Shown here piece after piece: positions 26,487 through 33,951 of a stretch of DNA of 40,949 nucleotides. This stretch comes from an uncultured Chitinophagaceae bacterium (GTDB taxonomy: Bacteria; Bacteroidota; Bacteroidia; Chitinophagales; Chitinophagaceae). The notes under the pieces were generated by a model, which had not been told where the DNA came from, ran no database searches, and worked only from the letters and a program-made list of their open reading frames with translations. Location of the stretch: the NCBI GenBank assembly GCA_903870685.1, contig CAIQDX010000051.1:1-40949 (forward strand). Direction: 5' to 3'. Position numbers and translations under genes: made by a program. Positions within the stretch are counted from its first letter, which is position 1, and each line of letters begins with the position of its first letter.

Positions 26487-27947
26487 TTAATCTCTATAAT
26501 TTAATGCAGGTTTTCTATCTCCTAATAATGCTTTGTATTGATAATCGCCTTTTGCTTTTTTAAATTCTTCTTTTGCTTTTTCAATTAAAGTTGGTGAAGT
26601 AAAAACATCTATGGCAGTTAATGCCATTGTTTTTGCGGCCACCATCATTCCCTTAGTTCCAATCTCAGTTCCACCACATGCAACTGCTTGCCAGCTGTGT
26701 GCCGGTGTTCCGGGAATCCATGTTGCAGCACGCAATCCAACTGTTGGTGCAGCATAACTTACATCGCCAACATCTGTTGAACCGCCACCTGAATCTTCTT
26801 CTGTTTTTAATGGTTTAATAGTTGCCGCTGATTCTATTGCCGGTGGCTTAGATCCAAATGTTGCTTGAATTTTTTTACCAAATTCTATTTCTTCATTTGT
26901 ATAAGTTACGCCACCAACTTTTTCCAAATCTTTTTGCATCACATCGGCTAATGTTTTATTTAATAAAAGATCATGTGTGCCGCCAATGATTTCATAATCC
27001 ATTGTGGTACCTGTTCCCAAAGCTGCTCCCTGAGCGGCTTTCACCACTCTTTCAAAAATAGATTTTACCATATCTCTGTTTGGATGACGAACATAATAAT
27101 ATACTTCTGCAAAATCAGGAACAACATTCGGTGCTTTGCCACCATTCGTAATTACATAATGAATTCTTGTTTCTTGAGGAACATGTTCACGCATCATGTT
27201 CACCATATAATCCATCGACTCAACAGCATCTAAAGCACTTCTTCCTTTTTCGGGTGCCGCTGCTGCATGTGATGCAATTCCATGAAAACGAAATTTAGCA
27301 GAACTGTTTGCCAAAGCACTCGTCATCGTTACACCATTTTCTGCACCGGGATGCCAATGTATTACCACATCAACATCTGCAAATAATCCTGCACGAACTA
27401 AATAAACTTTTCCGCTGCCACCTTCTTCGGCAGGACAACCATACACACGAATTGTTCCGCTTAATTTTTTTTCATCCATTAATTTTTTTATTTCAATTCC
27501 TGCGGCAACAGAGGCAGTACCAAATAAATGATGGCCGCAACCGTGACCGGCATCTTTTCCTGCAGTTGTTTTTTCGGGAATCGCTTGTTGAGATAATCCG
27601 GGTAATGCATCATATTCTGCAAGAATTGCTATGATCGGCGAACCACTTCCATACGTTGCAACAAAAGCAGTTGGCATATCTGCAATGCCGGCAGTAACCT
27701 TGAAACCCGCATCAGTCAAGGTTTTCTGGTGTAATGCCGAACTTTTCACTTCTTTATAGCCAACCTCTGCATAATCCCAAATTTGCAATGCAATTTTTTT
27801 ATAATCATCATATTTATTTTGCAGATCGGCGATGGCTTCTGATTTAAAAGCATCAACAGGATTTACTGTCACTTTTTTTTGTGCAAATGAAATAAGCGAA
27901 ATTAAAGTCGTCGATAAAAATAAGATCAGGTATTTTGTTCTTTTCAT
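26487..27947 (-). CDS. Exported M20-family amidohydrolase (AbgB-like)
   Basis: The 486-residue protein has a signal peptide (1-22, ending S-F-A-Q). Its M20 metal-site motifs are L-A-E-Y-D-A-L-P-G at 109-117, G-H-G-C-G-H-H at 134-140, P-A-E-E-G-G-S-G at 172-179 and H-W-H-P at 197-200. It also has the dimerisation insert H-A-A-A-A-P-E-K-G-R-S-A-L-D-A. The C-terminal S-T-D-V-G-D-V-S and A-H-S-W-Q resemble AbgB, which with AbgA cleaves p-aminobenzoyl-glutamate. No abgA lies here, so the substrate is open; aminoacyl amides or peptides are possible. It diverges from the glycosyltransferase gene by 87 nt. Confidence 0.88.
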   Translation of the reverse strand: MKRTKYLILFLSTTLISLISFAQKKVTVNPVDAFKSEAIADLQNKYDDYKKIALQIWDYAEVGYKEVKSSALHQKTLTDAGFKVTAGIADMPTAFVATYGSGSPIIAILAEYDALPGLSQQAIPEKTTAGKDAGHGCGHHLFGTASVAAGIEIKKLMDEKKLSGTIRVYGCPAEEGGSGKVYLVRAGLFADVDVVIHWHPGAENGVTMTSALANSSAKFRFHGIASHAAAAPEKGRSALDAVESMDYMVNMMREHVPQETRIHYVITNGGKAPNVVPDFAEVYYYVRHPNRDMVKSIFERVVKAAQGAALGTGTTMDYEIIGGTHDLLLNKTLADVMQKDLEKVGGVTYTNEEIEFGKKIQATFGSKPPAIESAATIKPLKTEEDSGGGSTDVGDVSYAAPTVGLRAATWIPGTPAHSWQAVACGGTEIGTKGMMVAAKTMALTAIDVFTSPTLIEKAKEEFKKAKGDYQYKALLGDRKPALNYRD

Positions 27948-28034
27948 GTGTGTAGGTTTATGAACTTGAAAATTAATTCTTTTCTGCTTTCAATAACAAA
28001 TAGTTTTCTTCTAATTTCGTTGCAAATATTTTGA

Positions 28035-28943
28035 ATGAAAGTTTCTGCATTTACTTATGTGCGCAACGGTTTGCATTTAGATTATCCTTTTATAGAATCT
28101 ATTAAAAGTGTTTTGCCTATTGTTGATGAAATGATTGTTGTGATTGGTGATAGTCATGATAGTTCGCACAAAGCAGTTGAAGATATTAATGATCCTAAAA
28201 TTAAAATTGTTGATACTATTTGGGATGATGCAACAAGAAGCGGTGGGAAAATTTTTGCAGAACAAGCTAATATCGGCATGGATAATTGCAGTAAAGATGC
28301 TGATTGGTTATTTCATATTCAGGCTGATGAAGTAATTCATGAAAAAGATATTCCTGCAATTAAAAATGCGATGGAAAAATATTTGAATGATGAAAAAGTT
28401 GAAGGATTCTTATTCAATTTCATTAATTTCTTTGGCGATTACGATCATTACGGACCATCAAGAAGATTTCATCAACATGAAATTAGAATTGTGCGCAATC
28501 GCTCAAACATCAGGAGTTTCAGGGATTCGCAGGGATTCAGAAAATTTATTCATCCCGAAAATCAGTGGGAAGAAAAAGGCGAAAAATTATTTGTGAAAAA
28601 AATTGATGCTTCAATTTATCATTACAGTTATGTGAAGAATCCTAAAAAGCAATTATTAAAAACAGTAGAGTTCAGCAAACGCTGGCATGAAAATGATGAT
28701 TGGGTTGCAGAATATTTAGAGAAAAATAAAGATGGTTATGATTTTGGAAGAATAGATTATCTGCATTTATTTACAGCAACACATCCTGCTATCATGCAAC
28801 AACGCATTGCAGAAAAAGATTGGAATTATGTTTATGATCCTGCAAACAATGATATGAAACCAAAAGAAAAATTAATGAAGTTTTTACAGGATGTTACCGG
28901 CAAACAATTTTTTATTTACAAGAATTATAAATTGATTTCGTAA
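28035..28943 (+). CDS. GT2-like glycosyltransferase
   Basis: The 302-residue soluble protein has a GT-A-type opening: V-S-A-F-T-Y-V-R-N-G at 3-12, then S-V-L-P-I-V-D-E-M-I-V-V-I-G-D-S-H-D-S-S. Near residue 93 is a D-W-L-F-H-I-Q-A-D-E-V-I-H motif that serves as the metal-binding DxD-like site. Donor and acceptor are unknown. It stands alone, so no cell-surface polysaccharide locus is implied. A one-mismatch -7 box (TAATTTCG, 28012-28019) lies 15 nt before the ATG, and a short hairpin follows the stop. Confidence 0.8.
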   Translation: MKVSAFTYVRNGLHLDYPFIESIKSVLPIVDEMIVVIGDSHDSSHKAVEDINDPKIKIVDTIWDDATRSGGKIFAEQANIGMDNCSKDADWLFHIQADEVIHEKDIPAIKNAMEKYLNDEKVEGFLFNFINFFGDYDHYGPSRRFHQHEIRIVRNRSNIRSFRDSQGFRKFIHPENQWEEKGEKLFVKKIDASIYHYSYVKNPKKQLLKTVEFSKRWHENDDWVAEYLEKNKDGYDFGRIDYLHLFTATHPAIMQQRIAEKDWNYVYDPANNDMKPKEKLMKFLQDVTGKQFFIYKNYKLIS

Positions 28944-28966
28944 AAGTTGCCGAAAATACTTTTTGC

Positions 28967-28985
28967 ATTCACTGCGTGAATTTTT
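28967..28985 (+). terminator. Short hairpin terminator after the glycosyltransferase gene
   Basis: ATTCAC (28967-28972) pairs with GTGAAT (28976-28981) over a TGC loop and is followed by TTTTATT. The stem is only 6 bp. Confidence 0.45.
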
Positions 28986-29040
28986 ATTGCCACGAATGCC
29001 ACAAATGTGCACAAATAAAAATGATGAATAAATTTCAGAA

Positions 29041-29076
29041 CGTTGAAGTGTGCGACGCAACAGGCGATGACATGAA
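29041..29076 (+). repeat. Dispersed repeat, copy C (longest form)
   Basis: CGTTGAAGTGTGCGACGCAA, then CAGGCGATGACATGAA, shares its first half with copies A and B and its second half with copy D. It lies between two convergent 3' ends. Just upstream (28989-29015) is a near-repeated CCACGAATGCCACAAATG stretch of the kind often dispersed in Bacteroidota intergenic DNA. Confidence 0.6.
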
Positions 29077-29101
29077 ATAAAAAGCTCGTCAAACAAAAAA
29101 A

Positions 29102-29920
29102 TTAAACAAACAGATCGCGAAATAATTTTGCGCCGGGCACAACAGAATATTGCGACAGATCAGTAATTCCTTCTTCTGCAAAAACTTCTTCATCTAGAAA
29201 AGTATTGCCAGTACAATCTTCAGATGGTTTCGATAAAATAAAATAAGCAGCATCTGCAAGCACATCAACCGTGCGACTCATATTTGCCAAAGCTTCGCCG
29301 CCCAATAAATTTCTTACCGCCGCAGTGTCAATCGTTGTGCATGGCCACAAAGCATTTGATGCGATTTTATCTTTCGAAAATTCTTTAGCCCAACCCATTG
29401 CCATCATGCTCATACTATATTTTGTAATGGTGTAAGCAACATGCGGGCCTAACCATTTTGGATCGAGATTAACCGGTGGCGATAAAGTAAGAATATGTGC
29501 ATTATTTCCTTTCTTTAAATAAGGCAAACAATTTTTTACAACTAAAAAAGTTCCGCGAATATTTATGCTGTGCATCAGATCGAAACGTTTTACTTCGGTT
29601 TGTTCTGTTCCGGTTAATTGAATGGCTGATGCATTATTAATTACAATATCAATACCACCAAATTTTTCTACTGCCTGTTGAACAGCCGATTGAATTTGTT
29701 CTTCGAAACGAATATCGGTTTGCACCGCCAAAGCCTTTCCACCAGAGGATTCTATCTCTTGTGCTGCGCTGAAGATGGTGCCACCGAGCTTAGGATTTTC
29801 TTCTGTGCTTTTTGCAGCAATAACAATATTTGCACCTTCTTTTGCTAAACGCAATGCGATAGCTTTTCCAATTCCACGACTTGCTCCGGTAATAAAAACA
29901 GTTTTATTTTGAAATGACAT
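29102..29920 (-). CDS. SDR-family oxidoreductase, HSDL2-like
   Basis: The 272-residue NAD(P)-dependent dehydrogenase has the classical SDR set: T-G-A-S-R-G-I-G at 11-18, N-N-A-S at 95-98, Ser147 and Y-T-I-T-K at 163-167. The stretches A-A-K-S-T-E-x-N-P-K-L-G-G-T-I and L-S-P-P, and the ending with D-E-E-V-F, match the group of hydroxysteroid dehydrogenase-like 2 proteins but without the SCP2 sterol-carrier domain. Substrate is unknown; a fatty-acyl or steroid-like alcohol is inferred from family. It starts 49 nt after gmk on the same strand. Confidence 0.88.
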   Translation of the reverse strand: MSFQNKTVFITGASRGIGKAIALRLAKEGANIVIAAKSTEENPKLGGTIFSAAQEIESSGGKALAVQTDIRFEEQIQSAVQQAVEKFGGIDIVINNASAIQLTGTEQTEVKRFDLMHSINIRGTFLVVKNCLPYLKKGNNAHILTLSPPVNLDPKWLGPHVAYTITKYSMSMMAMGWAKEFSKDKIASNALWPCTTIDTAAVRNLLGGEALANMSRTVDVLADAAYFILSKPSEDCTGNTFLDEEVFAEEGITDLSQYSVVPGAKLFRDLFV

Positions 29921-29969
29921 AACAATTAAATTATGAGTTGTAAGTTATTAGTTTAAATGAAAATAAAAA

Positions 29970-30536
29970 TCAGGAAGCTAAAAATTCTTTCACGATTTTT
30001 TCTGTTTCGATACAAGCTTTTTCTAAATCATCATTTACTATTGAATGATTAAAATGTTTTTTGAAAGTGAGTTCATACGTTGCTTTATTTAATCTCGTTG
30101 CAATTGTTTCGGGCGTTTCAGTGCCGCGACTTTCCAAACGTTTTTTTAATTCATCAACACTTGGCGGTTCTATAAAAAGGGATAATGAATTGTGTTGATA
30201 TTGTTGCTGCACGTGAACTGCGCCATGCACATCAATATCGAGCATGGGAACTTTTCCTTCATTCCAAATTCGTTGTAATTCACTTCTTAAAGTGCCATAA
30301 TATTTTCCTTCATATACCATTTCCCATTCAGCAAACAGATCTTCTTTTATTTTATGACGGAATTCTTCGATACTCATAAAATAATAATCAACACCATTTT
30401 TTTCTTTACCTCTGGCTTCTCTTGTTGCAGCAGAAACTGAAAAAGCAAGTTTTGGAAATTTTTTTAATAAATAATGTGTGATGGATGTTTTGCCCGCTCC
30501 TGATGGTGCTGTTATGATAATTAATTTTCCGATCAT
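29970..30536 (-). CDS. gmk: Guanylate kinase
   Basis: The enzyme phosphorylates GMP to GDP with ATP. From the ATG of M-I-G-K-L-I-I-I the protein has 188 residues, the usual length; an ATG 39 nt upstream would add an unneeded hydrophobic extension. The P-loop is A-P-S-G-A-G-K-T at 10-17. GMP-binding residues lie in V-S-A-A-T-R-E-A-R-G-K-E-K-N-G-V-D-Y-Y and in E-W. The lid/helix motif R-L-E-S-R-G-T-E follows. A near-consensus -7 box (TTTCTTTG, 30554-30561, minus) lies 18 nt before the start. Confidence 0.96.
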   Translation of the reverse strand: MIGKLIIITAPSGAGKTSITHYLLKKFPKLAFSVSAATREARGKEKNGVDYYFMSIEEFRHKIKEDLFAEWEMVYEGKYYGTLRSELQRIWNEGKVPMLDIDVHGAVHVQQQYQHNSLSLFIEPPSVDELKKRLESRGTETPETIATRLNKATYELTFKKHFNHSIVNDDLEKACIETEKIVKEFLAS

Positions 30537-30584
30537 GATATTTATATGAAGTGCAAAGAAAAGAAAGTTTTGCATCGTTCTGTA

Positions 30585-30613
30585 AAACGTTTCAGAATAC
30601 TTCTGAAACGTTT
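30585..30613 (-). terminator. Terminator hairpin of the MATE transporter gene
   Basis: A perfect 13-bp stem, AAACGTTTCAGAA (30585-30597) and TTCTGAAACGTTT (30601-30613), has a 3-nt loop and lies 28 nt past the MATE stop codon. On the minus strand it is followed by TACAG, so the only T run is the three T of the stem itself and termination may be partial. Confidence 0.7.
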
Positions 30614-30641
30614 GTTATATCAATTAAATGTAAAACAATTA

Positions 30642-32036
30642 TTAAACTTTTATTTTCTTCCAGCTACCTCTTTTAAATAAGAGAACAGTTGTAATTGTTA
30701 CACATATTTCTGTTGTAAGTATTGTAACAAAAACACCAGTTGGTCCCCACTTTAAAACAATGGCTAATAAATATGCCAATGGAATTTGAAATATCCAAAA
30801 CCAAAATAAATTTATTATCGTTGGTGTTTTACTATCGCCTGCGCCGTTGAATGCATTCATCATCACCATTCCCACTCCCCAAAAAATACAGCCAACACTA
30901 AAGATGTGTAATGCAGTTACTGCTGTTGCAACAACATCGGCATCGGTATTAATAATGCGAACTAAAAATTCAGCACCAAATAAAAATGATGCTGTTACAA
31001 TCAACATAAACAGGGCATTATATTTTGCTGTTTTCCAAACAGATTTTTCTGCACGATCGGGGTGTTGTGCACCTAAATTTTGTCCAACCAAAGTAGCTGC
31101 AGCATTGCTTAATCCCCATGCCGGCATCAGGAAAAATATAAACCATCTGATGGCAATGGTGTAACCCGCAACAGCGTGACTTCCGAAGCCTGTCATCATT
31201 CTTGCTAAAAATATCCAGCTTGCAGATCCAATTAAAAATTGCAATGCTGCAGTAGAAGCAATGTTCAATAAATTTTTCATTATTTTTTTATCAGGAACTA
31301 ATTGATGCAAATGAATTTTTATAATTCCTTTTCCTTTCAATAAATGATACACCTGATAACTAACACCCAATCCTCTACCGGTAGTTGTTGCAATTGCTGC
31401 ACCCTGCAATCCGAATTGATGAATACAAATGGGGCATAAAATAATATTGCAAATATTAGCAAACCACAAACTACGCATGGCGATAGCAGCATCACCGGCA
31501 CCACGAAAAATTCCATTCAATAAATACAGTAACATGATCACAATATTTCCGATCAACATGATGCGTGTATATCCTGAACCTGCCTGAATGATTTCTTTTG
31601 TTGCGCCCATTAATTCCAATACATGCGGCGCAAAAAATATTCCTGTTATTGAGATAATGAATGAAATGATGATTGCCAAAATAATTGCCTGTGCACCATC
31701 TTTAGCACCATCTTCATAATTTTTTTCGCCAACTCTTCTAGCTACCATTGCTGTTGCTGCCATGCTTAATCCGATGGCCAGTGAATAAATAATTGTAAGA
31801 ACTGATTCCGTTAAACCAACTGTTGCTGTTGCGTTTGGTCCAAGTTTACCAACAAAAAAAATATCGACGATAGCGAAAACACTTTCCATGCACATTTCCA
31901 GAATCATGGGAATAGCTAATAATAAAATTGCTTTACGAATACTTCCTGTGGTAAAATCCTGATGTTCGCTATCAAGTGATTTTTTTATGAACGAGAAAAT
32001 ATTTTTAATGAGCTTATGATTGATATAAGTAGTCAT
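30642..32036 (-). CDS. MATE-family multidrug/Na+(H+) antiporter
   Basis: From the ATG of M-T-T-Y-I-N-H the protein has 464 residues, standard for MATE, with twelve predicted membrane helices in two repeats. The first helix carries L-L-A-I-P-M-I-L-E-M and the loop V-F-A-I-V-D-I-F-F-V-G-K-L-G. The second half has F-L-I-G-S-A-S-W-I-F-L-A-R and V-G-Q-N-L-G-A. Substrates are not predictable. The frame is open to a TTG at 32120 that would add a further hydrophobic stretch; I do not favour it because MATE proteins usually start with a short polar leader. Confidence 0.93.
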   Translation of the reverse strand: MTTYINHKLIKNIFSFIKKSLDSEHQDFTTGSIRKAILLLAIPMILEMCMESVFAIVDIFFVGKLGPNATATVGLTESVLTIIYSLAIGLSMAATAMVARRVGEKNYEDGAKDGAQAIILAIIISFIISITGIFFAPHVLELMGATKEIIQAGSGYTRIMLIGNIVIMLLYLLNGIFRGAGDAAIAMRSLWFANICNIILCPICIHQFGLQGAAIATTTGRGLGVSYQVYHLLKGKGIIKIHLHQLVPDKKIMKNLLNIASTAALQFLIGSASWIFLARMMTGFGSHAVAGYTIAIRWFIFFLMPAWGLSNAAATLVGQNLGAQHPDRAEKSVWKTAKYNALFMLIVTASFLFGAEFLVRIINTDADVVATAVTALHIFSVGCIFWGVGMVMMNAFNGAGDSKTPTIINLFWFWIFQIPLAYLLAIVLKWGPTGVFVTILTTEICVTITTVLLFKRGSWKKIKV

Positions 32037-32392
32037 GATTGAATGAATAAAATAAATAAATGGTAATACAACAAGCATTGAACAAATGCCTGTCAACTGT
32101 AATGATAATTGGCCGATCAATAAAACCTAAGCCATGCTTAGATGCTCATAGACGATGTGTTGATGAAAAAAATTTGCTGTCATTATTCTACAAATAACAG
32201 TTCAGACAGCAGAATTGTTACAAACTTATAATAAATTTTCAGAAACTTCAATTTTGTAAAATGGTGTATGGTAAAACTTTTTATGTCATACTTTCGATCT
32301 TTTAAAAAATATAAGTTAATACTAACTTACATTCATCAGGAAGAGAATTTTTTCAAATTGTTTTAGTTAGAATTAATGATCAAATAATTATC
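32037..32392. promoter_or_regulatory. 356-nt divergent intergenic region, MATE and class V enzyme genes
   Basis: Two inverted repeats are present: TGCTGTC (32175-32181) with GACAGCA (32205-32211), and TAAGTTA (32312-32318) with TAACTTA (32323-32329) over a 4-nt loop. An exact -7 box on the minus strand, TAAGTTTG at 32221-32228, may serve the MATE gene with a long leader. On the plus strand TACTTTCG at 32289-32296 is one mismatch off and precedes the class V enzyme. I see no gene here. Confidence 0.4.
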
Positions 32393-33943
32393 ATGTTAGA
32401 AAATTATTTTAAACAATTCCGAAGTCAGATTATTGGTAATGAAAAAAAATTTCAATCGCCGTTTGGGGAAAAGGAAATTATTTATGCTGATTGGACTGCA
32501 AGCGGTCGTTGTTATCAATTGATTGAAGAACGTTTGAGCAAAGAAGTAATGCCTTTATTGGCCAACACACATACAGAAACCACGGTGACAGGCACTTTCA
32601 TGACAAAGGCTTATGAAGAATCGAAACAAATAATCAAGAGGCATGTTAATGCAAGCAAAACAGATGTATTGATCTTTAGCGGAAGCGGAATGACCGGGGC
32701 AGTAAATAAACTGCAAAGAATTTTAGGATTGCGCGTTCCCGAACGAATCATGGATTATGTAAAAACAAATAAATTACCAGATACAGATGAATTAAAAAAC
32801 AATGCCATTAGTATTCATAATATTTTCACTAATTATCTTCAATTGGATGAAATATTAAAACCGGTTGTGTTTGTAACACAAATGGAACATCATTCAAATC
32901 AAACAACATGGCTAGAAACCATTGCATCAGTTGAAATAATTGAAAATGATGAAAACGGAAATGTTGATCTGCATCATTTTGAAAAATTATTGCTGAAATA
33001 TAAACATAAAAAAAATAAGATTGCTGCGATTACCGGTTGTTCGAATGTTACAGGAATTGAAACGCCTTATCACCAGATTGCAAAAATAATTCATCAACAT
33101 GGCGGTTTATGTTTTGTTGATTTTGCATGTTCGGCGCCTTACATAAATATTAATATGCATCCTGATGAGGAAGGTGCCTATCTCGATGCAATTTATTTTT
33201 CGCCACATAAATTTTTAGGCGGTCCCGGTACTTCGGGTGTTTTAATTTTCAATAAAAAAATCTATCACAATATTATTCCCGATCAACCGGGTGGAGGAAC
33301 TGTTGTTTATACAAATCCATGGAAATTTCATGAATACATCACCGATATTGAACACCGCGAAGATGGAGGTACACCACCATTTCTTCAAGGAATTAAAACA
33401 GCCATGTGTGTTAAGTTGAAGGAAGAAATGGGCATCGAAAATATTTTGAAACGTGAGGAAGAATTATTAAAAATTATTTTCGATAAATTTTCAACGATAG
33501 ATAATATTGAAGTGTTAGAAGGTAACAATCATAAAAGATTAGGTGTTGTTTCCTTCATCATCAAAGGAGCACATTTTAATTTCATTGTTAAAATATTGAA
33601 CGACAAATTTGGTATTCAAACACGTGGCGGTTGTGCTTGTGCCGGAACATACGGTCACATTTTATTGCATGTTGATGAAATAAAATCTTACGAAGTATTA
33701 AATAGTATTCACGGTGGTGATCTATCTTGTAAACCAGGATGGATAAGACTTTCCATTCATCCAACCATGACAGATAAAGAAGTTCATTTTATGATGAATG
33801 CAATTGAAGAGACCGCAAAAAATTTTACTGAATGGCAAAAAGATTATGTGTATAATCCCGACACAAATGAATTTGTTTTTAAAGACAGTTCTTCAAACGA
33901 TGATGAAATAATTAATGATTGGTTCTCGAAAAGTTATGCCTGA
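32393..33943 (+). CDS. Class V PLP-dependent aminotransferase / cysteine desulfurase-like
   Basis: The 516-residue cytoplasmic enzyme has the class V layout. H166 in M-E-H-H-S-N is the ring-stacking residue. D243 in F-V-D-F-A holds the pyridine nitrogen, and S-P-H-K at 270-273 gives the PLP lysine K273. The active-site loop R-G-G-C-A-C-A-G at 411-418 has cysteines 414 and 416, where desulfurases keep their sulfur-carrying cysteine. Length exceeds SufS/IscS (about 400), with insertions around 112-155 and a C-terminal tail of about 60. Desulfurase, Moco-sulfurase-like or other class V activity is possible. It converges on the Mo-hydroxylase gene with an 8-nt gap. Confidence 0.8.
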   Translation: MLENYFKQFRSQIIGNEKKFQSPFGEKEIIYADWTASGRCYQLIEERLSKEVMPLLANTHTETTVTGTFMTKAYEESKQIIKRHVNASKTDVLIFSGSGMTGAVNKLQRILGLRVPERIMDYVKTNKLPDTDELKNNAISIHNIFTNYLQLDEILKPVVFVTQMEHHSNQTTWLETIASVEIIENDENGNVDLHHFEKLLLKYKHKKNKIAAITGCSNVTGIETPYHQIAKIIHQHGGLCFVDFACSAPYININMHPDEEGAYLDAIYFSPHKFLGGPGTSGVLIFNKKIYHNIIPDQPGGGTVVYTNPWKFHEYITDIEHREDGGTPPFLQGIKTAMCVKLKEEMGIENILKREEELLKIIFDKFSTIDNIEVLEGNNHKRLGVVSFIIKGAHFNFIVKILNDKFGIQTRGGCACAGTYGHILLHVDEIKSYEVLNSIHGGDLSCKPGWIRLSIHPTMTDKEVHFMMNAIEETAKNFTEWQKDYVYNPDTNEFVFKDSSSNDDEIINDWFSKSYA

Positions 33944-33951
33944 TTAATTTT

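Noticed and set aside
28512-28545. Near-tandem CAGGGATTCGCAGGGATTC inside the glycosyltransferase gene
   Set aside because: It is in frame and encodes R-D-S-Q-G-F within an otherwise normal protein; two short units only, probably chance or codon-level similarity.
32037-32120. Extension of the MATE gene to TTG at 32120
   Set aside because: It adds a 28-residue hydrophobic stretch absent from ordinary MATE proteins; ATG at 32036 gives normal length.
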